A stretch of DNA of 64,000 bases from Proteus terrae subsp. cibarius. GTDB lineage: Bacteria > Pseudomonadota > Gammaproteobacteria > Enterobacterales > Enterobacteriaceae. Made by a program: the position numbers and the translations under genes. Of this stretch, positions 35,778-43,136 are shown one piece after another; the first letter of the stretch is position 1, and each line of letters opens with the position of its first letter. Location of the stretch: NCBI RefSeq assembly GCF_011045835.1, contig NZ_CP047349.1, positions 2,790,001 through 2,854,000 on the forward strand. The letters are read 5' to 3'. The notes under the pieces were generated by a model, which ran no database searches, was not told the origin of the DNA, and saw nothing but the letters and a program-made list of their open reading frames with translations.

Positions 35778-38700
35778 ATGCCGATATTTCGCTTTACTGC
35801 ACTTGCTATGACACTGGGGCTATTATCAGCCCCTTATAATGCACTTGCAGCTACCAGCAATCCTGCATTTGATCCTAAAAATCTGATGCAGTCAGAAATC
35901 TATCACTTTGCGCAAAGTAACCCATTAGCGGACTTTTCATCAGATAAAAACTCAACACTGACGTTATCTGATAAGCGTAGTGTTATGGGAAGCCAATCCC
36001 TTTTGTGGAAATGGAAAGGTGGCAGCAGTTTTACTTTGCATAAAAAACTTATTGTCCCAACAGATAAAGAAGCGTCTAAAGCATGGGGACGTGCATCAAC
36101 ACCTGTTTTATCATTTTGGCTTTATAATGAAAAACCCATTGATGGCTATCTTACTATCGATTTTGGAGAGAAACTGAATTCAACGAGCGAAGCACAAGCG
36201 GGTTTTAAAGTAAAACTAAATTTCACTGGCTGGCGTGCTGTTGGGCTCTCTTTAAATAACGATCTTGAAAATCGAGAGATGACCTTAAATGCAATGAATA
36301 CCTCTTCTGATGGTACTCAAGACAGCATTGGTCGCTCTTTAGGTGCTAATGTCGACAGTATTCGATTTAAAGCCCCATCTAATGTAGGTCAGGGTGAAAT
36401 CTATATCGATCGCATTATGTTTTCTATCGATGATGCTCGCTATCAATGGTCTGATTATCAAGTTAAAACACGCTTATCAGAGCCTGAGATCCAATTTCAT
36501 AACGTGCAACCTCAGTTACCCGTGACACCTGAAAACTTAGCGGCGATTGATCTTATTCGTCAACGCTTGATTAATGAATTTGTCGGTGGTGAAAAAGAGA
36601 CAAATCTCGCACTAGAAGAAAATATTAGTAAATTAAAAAGTGACTTTGATGCACTCAATATTCGTACTTTAGCGGATGGTGGAATACAAGGGCGACATCT
36701 GATCACGGATAAACAAACCATTATTTATCAGCCAGAAAACCTTAATGCTCAAGATAAGCGACTTTTTGATAATTATGTCATTCTTGGTAACTACACAACA
36801 TTAATGTTTAATATCAGCCGTGCTTATGTCCTTGAAAAAGATCCGACACAAAAAGCCCAGTTAAAACAGATGTACTTATTAATGACAAAGCATTTATTAG
36901 ACCAAGGCTTTGTTAAAGGGAGTGCATTAGTCACAACCCATCACTGGGGATACAGTTCTCGTTGGTGGTACATTTCTACACTATTAATGTCTGATGCCTT
37001 AAAAGAAGCAAAACTACAAACTCAAGTTTATGACTCATTACTGTGGTATTCACGAGAGTTTAAAAGTAGTTTTGATATGAAGGTAGGAGCAGATAGTTCA
37101 GACTTAGACTATTTCAACACCTTATCTCGTCAGCACTTAGCCTTATTACTGCTAGAGCCTGATGATCAAAAACGCATCAACTTAGTTAATACTTTCAGTC
37201 ATTACATCACAGGGGCGTTAACTCAAGTACCACCAGGCGGTAAAGATGGTTTACGTCCTGATGGCACAGCGTGGCGCCATGAAGGTAACTATCCAGGTTA
37301 CTCTTTCCCTGCCTTTAAAAATGCCTCTCAGCTTATTTATTTACTACGCGGCACACCATTTTCAGTGGGTGAAAGCGGTTGGAATAACCTGAAAAAAGCA
37401 ATGGTTTCAGCGTGGATTTACAGTAACCCTGAAGTTGGGTTACCTCTTGCTGGGCGACACCCTTTTAACTCACCTTCGTTAAAATCCGTCGCACAAGGCT
37501 ACTACTGGCTTGCCATGTCTGCAAAACCGTCTCCAGATAAAACACTCGCGTCTATTTATCTTGCAATAAGTGATAAAACACAAAGCGAATCGAAAGCTAT
37601 TTTTGGAGAAACTATTGCACCAGCTGCTTTACCTCAAGGTTTCTATGCCTTTAATGGTGGGGCTTTTGGTATTCATCGCTGGCAAGATAAAATGGTGACA
37701 CTGAAAGCTTATAATACCAATGTTTGGTCATCTGAAATTTATAACAAAGATAACCGTTATGGTCGTTATCAAAGTCATGGTGTCGCTCAAATAGTGAATA
37801 ATGGTTCGCAGCTTTCACAAGGCTATCAGCAAGAAGGTTGGGATTGGAATAGAATGCCAGGGGCAACCACAATTCATCTTCCTCTTAAAGAATTAGACAG
37901 CCCTAAACCTCATACATTAATGCAACGTGGCGAGCGTGGATTTAGTGGGACATCAGCTCTTGAAGGTCAATATGGCATGATGGCATTCGATCTGATTTAT
38001 CCTGCTAATCTTGAGCGTTTTGATCCTAATTTTACTGCGAAAAAGAGTGTATTAGCCGCTGATAACCACTTAATTTTTATTGGCAGCAATATAAATAGCA
38101 GTAATAAGAATAAAGATGTTGAAACAACCTTATTTCAACATGCCATAACGCCATCATTAAATACCATTTGGATTAATGGGCAAAAAGTTGAAGCGTTTCC
38201 TTATCAAGCAACACTAAAACAAGGTGATTGGTTAATTGATAGCAACGGTAATGGTTATTTAATTACTCAAGCTGAAAAAGTGAATATCAGTCGTCAACAC
38301 CAGACTTCGGCTGAAAATAAAAATCGCCAGCCAACAGAAGGAAACTTCAGTTCAGCCTGGATTGATCACAGTGTTCAACCTAAAGATTCCAGTTATGAGT
38401 ATATGGTCTTTTTAGATGCGACTCCTGAAAAAATGGGAGAGATGGCTAAAAAATTCCGTGAAAATAATGGGTTATATCAGGTTCTTCGTAAAGATAAAGA
38501 TGTTCATATTATTTACGATAAACTCAGCAACGTGACGGGATACGCCTTTTATCAATCTGCTTCAATCGAAGATAAATGGATCAAAAAGGTTGATAAACCT
38601 GCGATTGTGATGACTCATCATCAAGGAAATACACTCACTGTTAGTGCTGTTACACCGGATTTAAACATGACACGTCAGAAAGCAGCAACTGCCGTTACTA

Positions 38701-38843
38701 TCAATGTCATCATCAACGGGAAATGGCAACCTACTGATAAAAATAGTGACGTAAAATATAACGTTTCAGGTGATAACACTGAACTAACGTTTACCAGTTA
38801 CTTTGGTATTCCACAAGAAATCAAACTTTCACCTCTCTCTTGA
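35778..38843 (+). CDS. Chondroitin sulfate ABC endolyase (chondroitinase ABC I)
   Basis: 1021 residues, identical in length to the P. vulgaris enzyme and matching it over the whole length with scattered substitutions. The signal peptide MPIFRFTALAMTLGLLSAP..ALAA is followed by an N-terminal carbohydrate-binding-like domain, a helical toroid and beta-sandwich domains (PL8 family). The catalytic tetrad His501 (RHEGNYPGY), Tyr508, Arg560 (LAGRHP) and Glu653 (SSEIYN) was checked codon by codon at 37278, 37299, 37455 and 37734. It cuts chondroitin 4- and 6-sulfate, dermatan sulfate and hyaluronan by beta-elimination in the periplasm. The ATG at 35778 has AAGGAG 6 nt upstream; a longer in-frame start at 35715 lies inside the previous gene. 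Confidence 0.97.
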   Translation: MPIFRFTALAMTLGLLSAPYNALAATSNPAFDPKNLMQSEIYHFAQSNPLADFSSDKNSTLTLSDKRSVMGSQSLLWKWKGGSSFTLHKKLIVPTDKEASKAWGRASTPVLSFWLYNEKPIDGYLTIDFGEKLNSTSEAQAGFKVKLNFTGWRAVGLSLNNDLENREMTLNAMNTSSDGTQDSIGRSLGANVDSIRFKAPSNVGQGEIYIDRIMFSIDDARYQWSDYQVKTRLSEPEIQFHNVQPQLPVTPENLAAIDLIRQRLINEFVGGEKETNLALEENISKLKSDFDALNIRTLADGGIQGRHLITDKQTIIYQPENLNAQDKRLFDNYVILGNYTTLMFNISRAYVLEKDPTQKAQLKQMYLLMTKHLLDQGFVKGSALVTTHHWGYSSRWWYISTLLMSDALKEAKLQTQVYDSLLWYSREFKSSFDMKVGADSSDLDYFNTLSRQHLALLLLEPDDQKRINLVNTFSHYITGALTQVPPGGKDGLRPDGTAWRHEGNYPGYSFPAFKNASQLIYLLRGTPFSVGESGWNNLKKAMVSAWIYSNPEVGLPLAGRHPFNSPSLKSVAQGYYWLAMSAKPSPDKTLASIYLAISDKTQSESKAIFGETIAPAALPQGFYAFNGGAFGIHRWQDKMVTLKAYNTNVWSSEIYNKDNRYGRYQSHGVAQIVNNGSQLSQGYQQEGWDWNRMPGATTIHLPLKELDSPKPHTLMQRGERGFSGTSALEGQYGMMAFDLIYPANLERFDPNFTAKKSVLAADNHLIFIGSNINSSNKNKDVETTLFQHAITPSLNTIWINGQKVEAFPYQATLKQGDWLIDSNGNGYLITQAEKVNISRQHQTSAENKNRQPTEGNFSSAWIDHSVQPKDSSYEYMVFLDATPEKMGEMAKKFRENNGLYQVLRKDKDVHIIYDKLSNVTGYAFYQSASIEDKWIKKVDKPAIVMTHHQGNTLTVSAVTPDLNMTRQKAATAVTINVIINGKWQPTDKNSDVKYNVSGDNTELTFTSYFGIPQEIKLSPLS

Positions 38844-38850
38844 TATCACT

Positions 38851-38878
38851 AAAAGGAACGCACTTGCGTTCCTTTTTT
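38851..38878 (+). terminator. Intrinsic terminator between endolyase and exolyase genes
   Basis: 12-bp perfect stem AAAAGGAACGCA / TGCGTTCCTTTT with a 2-base loop and a T run. It sits 8 bases after the endolyase stop and 20 bases before the exolyase ATG, so it should reduce exolyase expression unless read-through or an overlapping promoter exists. Confidence 0.85.
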
Positions 38879-38897
38879 ATTTGCAGGAAATCTGATT

Positions 38898-41800
38898 ATG
38901 CTAATAAAAAATCCTTTAGCACATGCAATAGCATTAAGTTTATGTTTATCATTACCCGCACAGGCATTACCTTCTCTTTCCCATGAAACTTTCGGTGATA
39001 TTTATCTCTTTGAGAGTGAAATACCTAATACCCTCACCACTTCAGGTAATAATCAATTATCACTGAGCAAACAGCATGCTAAAGATGGTGAACAATCACT
39101 CAAATGGCAATATCAACCACAAACAACATTAACACTAAATAATATTGTTAATTACCAAGATGATAAAAATACAGCGACACCACTCACTTTTATGATGTGG
39201 ATTTATAATGAGAAACCTCAATCTTCCCCATTAACATTTGCATTTAAACAAAATAATAAAATTGCATTAAGTTTCGATACTCAACTTGATTTTACGGGAT
39301 GGAGAGGTATTGCAATTCCTTTTCGTGATATGCAAGGCACAGCAACAGGTCAATTTGATCAATTAGTGATAGCAGCCCCAAATCAGGCTGGAACTCTATT
39401 TTTTGATCAAATTATTATGAGTGTACCTTTAGATAATCGTTGGGCAGTTCCTGACTATCAAACACCGTACGTAAACAATGCAGTAAATACCATGGTCAGT
39501 AAAAACTGGAGTGCTTTACTGATGTACGATCAGATGTTTAAAGCGCATTATCCAACTCTAAATTTCGATACCGAATTTCATGACGATCAAGCTGAGATGG
39601 CATCGATTTACCAGCGTTTTGAGTATTATCAGGGAATTAGTAGCGAGAAAAAAATCACCTCTGACATGCTAAATAAAAATTTAGCACTCTGGGAAAAATT
39701 AGAATTAACACAACACGCTGATGGTTCAATAACAGGGAAAGCACTAGATCATCCTAACCGGCAAAACTTTATGAAAGTCGAAGGTGTATTTAGTGATGAG
39801 ACAAAACAAGCATTGCTTGATGCAAATATGCTAAGAGATGTGGGTAAAACACTTCTTCAAACTGCTATTTACTTGCGTAGTAATTCCTTATCAGCAACCG
39901 ATCGAAAAAAATTAGAAGATCTCTATTTATTAGGAACTCGTTACGTTCTTGAACAAGGTTTTACGCGAGGTAGTGGTTATCAGATTATTACTCATGTTGG
40001 CTATCAAACCAGAGAGCTTTTTGATGCATGGTTTATTGGTCGTCATATTCTCGCAAAAAACAACCTCTTAGCCCCTACTCAGCAAGCGATGATGTGGTAC
40101 AACGCCAGTGGACGGATTTTCGAAAAAGATGATGAAATCGTTGATGCGAACGTTGATATTCTCAATACTCAATTACAGTGGATGATAAAAAGCTTACTGA
40201 TGTTGCCAGATTATCAACAACGCCAACAAGCTTTAGCACAACTGCAAAACTGGCTCAATAAAACCATACTAAGTTCAAAAGGCGTTGCCGGTGGTTTTAA
40301 ATCTGATGGTTCTATTTTTCATCATTCACAACATTATCCAGCCTACGCTAAAGACGCATTTGGGGGTTTAGCACCGAGTGTTTATGCATTAAGTGACTCT
40401 CCTTTTCGCTTATCAACTTCAGCTCATGAGCGTTTAAAAGATGTTCTGTTAAAAATGCGGATCTACACTAAAGAGACACAAATTCCTGTGGTATTAAGTG
40501 GCCGTCATCCCACAGGATTACATAAAATTGGAATAGCTCCATTTAAATGGATGGCCTTAGCAGGAACTCCTGATGGTAAACAGAAGTTAGATCCCACATT
40601 ATCTGCCGCTTATGCAAAATTAGATAACAAAGCACATTTTGAAGGTATTAAGGCTGAAAATGAACCTGTTGGTGCATGGGCAATGAATTATGCGTCAATG
40701 GCAATACAACGCAGAGCATCAGCCCAGTCACCACAACAAAGCTGGCTTGCAATTGCTCGTGGTTTTAGTCGCTATCTTGTTGGTAATGAAAGTTATGAGA
40801 ATAACAATCGTTATGGACGCTATTTACAATATGGACAATTAGAAATTATTCCAGCTAATTTAACTCAATCAGGGTTTAGCCATGCTGGGTGGGATTGGAA
40901 TCGATACCCAGGAACAACCACAATCCATCTTCCATATAACGAACTTGAGGCAAAACTTAATCAATTGCCTAGTGCGGGTATTGAAGAAATGTTGCTTTCA
41001 ACTGAGAGTTATTCTGGTGCCAATACATTAAATAACAACAGTATGTTTGCTATGAAATTACATGGCCACAGTAAATATCAACAACAGAGCTTGAAGGCAA
41101 ATAAATCCTATTTCTTATTTGATAATAGAGTGATCGCTTTAGGCTCAGGTATTGAAAATGATGATAAGCAACATTCAACAGAAACAACACTATTCCAGTT
41201 CGCTGTTCCTAAATTACAATCAGTGATAATTAATGGCAAAGAGATTAATCAATTAGGTACTCAGTTAACTTTAAATAATGCAGATACTTTAATTGATCCT
41301 GCCGGTAATTTATATAAGTTGACTAAAGGACAAACCGTAGAGTTTAGTTATCAAAAACAACATTCACTTGATGATAGAAATTCAAAACCGACAGAACAAT
41401 TATTTGCAACAGCTGTTATTTATCATGGTAAAGCACCAAGTAATGCAAATTATGAATATGCAATAGCTATCGAAGCACAAAATAATAAAGCTCCCGAATA
41501 CATAGTATTACAACATAATGATCAGCTTCATGCGGTAAAAGATAAAATAACCCAAGAAGAGGGATATGCTTTTTTTGAAGCCACTCAGTTAAAGTCAGCG
41601 GATGCAACATTATTATCCAGTGATGCGCCGGTTATGGTCATGGCTAAAATACAAAATCAGCAATTAACATTAAGTATTGTTAATCCAGATTTAAATTTAT
41701 ATCAAGGTCGAGAAAAAGATCAATTTGATGATAAAGGTGATCAAATAGAAGTTAGTGTTTATTCTCGCCATTGGCTTACAGCAGAATCGCAATCAACAAA

Positions 41801-41939
41801 TAGTACTATTACCGTAAAAGGAATATGGAAATTAACAACACCTCAACCCGGTGTTATTATTAAGCACTACAATAACAACACTCTTATTACGACAACAACC
41901 ATACAGGCAACACCTACTGTTATTAATTTAGTTAAGTAA
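38898..41939 (+). CDS. Chondroitin sulfate ABC exolyase (chondroitinase ABC II)
   Basis: 1013 residues, the same length as the P. vulgaris exolyase, and near-identical over most segments. The signal peptide ends PAQALPSL. It is paralogous to the preceding endolyase: the catalytic positions align as His476 (HSQHYPAY), Tyr483, Arg536 (LSGRHP) and Glu631 (GNESYENNNRYGRY). It releases unsaturated disaccharides from chondroitin and dermatan sulfate oligosaccharide ends in the periplasm, completing what the endolyase starts. A strong intrinsic terminator sits in the 54-base gap upstream, and AGGAAA-type purines precede the ATG. Confidence 0.97.
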   Translation: MLIKNPLAHAIALSLCLSLPAQALPSLSHETFGDIYLFESEIPNTLTTSGNNQLSLSKQHAKDGEQSLKWQYQPQTTLTLNNIVNYQDDKNTATPLTFMMWIYNEKPQSSPLTFAFKQNNKIALSFDTQLDFTGWRGIAIPFRDMQGTATGQFDQLVIAAPNQAGTLFFDQIIMSVPLDNRWAVPDYQTPYVNNAVNTMVSKNWSALLMYDQMFKAHYPTLNFDTEFHDDQAEMASIYQRFEYYQGISSEKKITSDMLNKNLALWEKLELTQHADGSITGKALDHPNRQNFMKVEGVFSDETKQALLDANMLRDVGKTLLQTAIYLRSNSLSATDRKKLEDLYLLGTRYVLEQGFTRGSGYQIITHVGYQTRELFDAWFIGRHILAKNNLLAPTQQAMMWYNASGRIFEKDDEIVDANVDILNTQLQWMIKSLLMLPDYQQRQQALAQLQNWLNKTILSSKGVAGGFKSDGSIFHHSQHYPAYAKDAFGGLAPSVYALSDSPFRLSTSAHERLKDVLLKMRIYTKETQIPVVLSGRHPTGLHKIGIAPFKWMALAGTPDGKQKLDPTLSAAYAKLDNKAHFEGIKAENEPVGAWAMNYASMAIQRRASAQSPQQSWLAIARGFSRYLVGNESYENNNRYGRYLQYGQLEIIPANLTQSGFSHAGWDWNRYPGTTTIHLPYNELEAKLNQLPSAGIEEMLLSTESYSGANTLNNNSMFAMKLHGHSKYQQQSLKANKSYFLFDNRVIALGSGIENDDKQHSTETTLFQFAVPKLQSVIINGKEINQLGTQLTLNNADTLIDPAGNLYKLTKGQTVEFSYQKQHSLDDRNSKPTEQLFATAVIYHGKAPSNANYEYAIAIEAQNNKAPEYIVLQHNDQLHAVKDKITQEEGYAFFEATQLKSADATLLSSDAPVMVMAKIQNQQLTLSIVNPDLNLYQGREKDQFDDKGDQIEVSVYSRHWLTAESQSTNSTITVKGIWKLTTPQPGVIIKHYNNNTLITTTTIQATPTVINLVK

Positions 41940-41958
41940 ATTTCGTAACTTTTAAACT

Positions 41959-41992
41959 AAAGAGTCTCGACATAAGAATATCGAGACTCTTT
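41959..41992 (+). terminator. Terminator after the exolyase gene
   Basis: 12-bp stem AAAGAGTCTCGA / TCGAGACTCTTT, 10-base loop, then TTTTT; 20 bases past the stop. Confidence 0.9.
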
Positions 41993-42073
41993 TTTATTAA
42001 ATATAAATTAACGAATAAATTAATTATTTAAAAAAGCAAAAACAAATCGCTAGCTTTATTATTAAAAATAAAT

Positions 42074-42256
42074 GTGTTGTGCCCGATGATTATTTTGTTA
42101 TTCTCTGCACGGGTGCTTGGATCAATCTGGTTCAAGCATTTTGCAGACACCAGAAAGAGAAAAGCCCCGATTACGTTATTTAACATTAATCGAGGCCAAA
42201 TCATACCCAACAATTTGATTTTGCCTCTATCTTTATCGGAGTGCAAGAGGAAATGA
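42074..42256 (+). CDS. Mok-like leader frame, copy 1
   Basis: 60 codons from GTG (MLCPMIILLFSARVLGSI...) ending in TGA that overlaps the toxin ATG as ATGA. Hok-family mRNAs carry such an upstream overlapping frame (mok) whose translation is required for toxin translation and is blocked by the antisense RNA. The nucleotide context GTGCCCG and AGAAAGAGAAAAGCCCCG resembles the E. coli hok leader (AGAAAGAAGATAGCCCCG). The peptide itself is unlikely to matter; the role is inferred from architecture. Confidence 0.5.
   Translation: MLCPMIILLFSARVLGSIWFKHFADTRKRKAPITLFNINRGQIIPNNLILPLSLSECKRK
42164..42196 (+). other. Sok-target-like hairpin, copy 1
   Basis: GCCCCGATTA...TAATCGAGGC folds to a stem with one C-A mismatch and a 13-base loop. 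E. coli hok has GCCCCG...CGAGGC at the same place, the region bound by Sok. An antisense RNA on the minus strand is expected but its promoter could not be fixed. Confidence 0.6.
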
Positions 42257-42363
42257 AAAAATATTCTTTAATCGGACTGATGATCGTGACGATGATAATA
42301 TCGAATCGCGTATTATTAGAGAGTAAATACCTTATTTATTCATACCAACTACTGAATATTTAA
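42253..42363 (+). CDS. Hok/Gef-like small toxin, copy 1
   Basis: 36 residues: MKKYSLIGLMIVTMIISN, then RVLLESKYLIYSYQLLNI. A single membrane helix is followed by LLESKY, which aligns with the Hok signature LCEIRY but with leucine for the conserved cysteine. The usual C-terminal half (as in AAFMAYE) is missing, so the protein is about 14 residues shorter than Hok. GAGG lies just upstream and the ATG overlaps the mok-like stop, implying coupled translation. Hok toxins depolarise the inner membrane. Whether this divergent form is toxic is unknown. Confidence 0.6.
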   Translation: MKKYSLIGLMIVTMIISNRVLLESKYLIYSYQLLNI

Positions 42364-42401
42364 CTATTCAGGTTAATATAACGTTTACTTTATATTAATC
42401 T

Positions 42402-42423
42402 TGTGGGGGAGCACTCCCCCACA
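42402..42423 (+). other. GC-rich stem-loop after toxin copy 1
   Basis: TGTGGGGGAG-CA-CTCCCCCACA, a very stable hairpin 38 bases past the toxin stop with no immediate T run. Probably a 3' mRNA structure; it is conserved unchanged in copy 2. Confidence 0.65.
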
Positions 42424-42470
42424 GTTTCCTTTTTCAATAGTTGTGTATTTATCTAAGCACCCAAATTTAT

Positions 42471-42504
42471 AATAAGAGGTAACAGATTATTGTTACCTCT
42501 TATT
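42471..42504 (+). terminator. Terminator of hok-like copy 1
   Basis: 14-bp stem AATAAGAGGTAACA / TGTTACCTCTTATT followed by TTATT; ends the repeat unit. Confidence 0.75.
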
Positions 42505-42582
42505 TTATTATTTATCTCAATTAACAAATTAATTATTTAAAAAAGCAAAAACAAATCGCTAGCTTTATTATTAAAAATAAAT

Positions 42583-42873
42583 GTGTTGTGCCCGATGATT
42601 ATTTTGTTATTCTCTGCACGGGTGCTTGGATCAATCTGGTTCAAGCATTTTGCAAACACCAGAAAGAGAAAAGCCCCGGAAAATATATTGTATATTCACC
42701 GAGGCGGACTCAAACACCAACAATTTGATTTTGCCTCTATCTTTATCGGAGTGCAAGAGGAAATGAAAAAATATTCTTTAATCGGGCTGATGATCGTGAC
42801 GATGATAATATCGAATCACGTATTATTAGAGAGTAAATATCTTATTTATTCATACCAACTACTGGATATTTAA
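42583..42873 (+). CDS. Fused mok-like/hok-like frame, copy 2
   Basis: 96 codons from GTG. The first 60 or so residues match the mok-like frame of copy 1, then a changed segment (ENILYIHRGGLKHQQ), then the complete toxin sequence from MKKYSLIG. The single-base insertion puts both parts in one frame. It may be translated as a fusion, or the toxin may start independently at the inner ATG at 42763. Confidence 0.45.
   Translation: MLCPMIILLFSARVLGSIWFKHFANTRKRKAPENILYIHRGGLKHQQFDFASIFIGVQEEMKKYSLIGLMIVTMIISNHVLLESKYLIYSYQLLDI
42673..42705 (+). other. Sok-target-like hairpin, copy 2
   Basis: GCCCCGG..AATATA...TATATT..CCGAGGC. The inner arms differ completely from copy 1 yet still pair, while the outer GCCCCG and CGAGGC are kept. 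Such paired change suggests selection on the RNA structure. Confidence 0.6.
42763..42873 (+). CDS. Hok/Gef-like small toxin, copy 2
   Basis: 36 residues, differing from copy 1 only at two positions (NHV for NRV, and LLDI for LLNI at the end). Same membrane helix and LLESKY motif. The near-identity of the peptide against the diverged leader suggests that the peptide is under constraint or the duplication is young. It may be made from its own ATG or as the end of the longer fused frame. Confidence 0.55.
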   Translation: MKKYSLIGLMIVTMIISNHVLLESKYLIYSYQLLDI

Positions 42874-42911
42874 CTATTCAGGTTAATATAGCGTTTACTT
42901 TATATTAATCT

Positions 42912-42933
42912 TGTGGGGGAGCACTCCCCCACA
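42912..42933 (+). other. GC-rich stem-loop after toxin copy 2
   Basis: Identical to the stem-loop of copy 1 (TGTGGGGGAG-CA-CTCCCCCACA). Confidence 0.65.
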
Positions 42934-42980
42934 GTTTCCTTTTTCAATAATTGTGTATTTATCTAAGCACCCAAATTTAA

Positions 42981-43014
42981 AATAAGAGGTAACAGATTAC
43001 TGTTACCTCTTATT
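42981..43014 (+). terminator. Terminator of hok-like copy 2
   Basis: 14-bp stem AATAAGAGGTAACA / TGTTACCTCTTATT with loop GATTAC, then a TA-rich tail. Confidence 0.7.
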
Positions 43015-43031
43015 ATATTAAAAATAAAAAA

Positions 43032-43053
43032 GCCGACCTTATTTTTAGTCGGC
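43032..43053 (-). terminator. Terminator of the leftward aga-kdu operon
   Basis: Stem GCCGAC / GTCGGC with a 10-base loop; on the minus strand it is followed by a T-rich run (43022-43031). It lies 84 bases beyond the GH105 stop. Confidence 0.8.
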
Positions 43054-43136
43054 ATCCTAGATAGGAAAATATTGCGCGGAAGGCATGTAAAGCGCAAGAA
43101 AAACAACAAAGCGTCAATATCAAAGCTCTAGCAATT

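Larger units (their letters stand above)
42017..42525 (+). repeat. Tandem repeat copy 1 (hok/sok-like locus)
   Basis: About 509 bases repeated directly by 42526-43034 at very high identity, differing mainly in the hairpin loop region near 42165-42210 and by single bases elsewhere. Both copies begin AAATTAATTATTTAAAAAAGC and end after the GAGGTAAC stem-loop. No inverted ends, target duplication or transposase were seen, so this looks like a duplication of one small locus rather than a mobile element. Confidence 0.9.
42526..43034 (+). repeat. Tandem repeat copy 2 (hok/sok-like locus)
   Basis: Direct repeat of 42017-42525 with offset 509, becoming 510 after one inserted base just past the hairpin (42706-42720 has 15 bases where copy 1 has 14). 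Confidence 0.9.

Noticed and set aside
42028..42246. 72-codon minus-strand frame in repeat copy 1
   Set aside because: It is antisense to the mok-like leader and its frame is not kept in copy 2; it looks like a shadow of the structured leader.
42017..43034. Insertion sequence or MITE pair
   Set aside because: No terminal inverted repeats, target-site duplications or transposase; the repeats are directly tandem and contain an ordered small-toxin locus.
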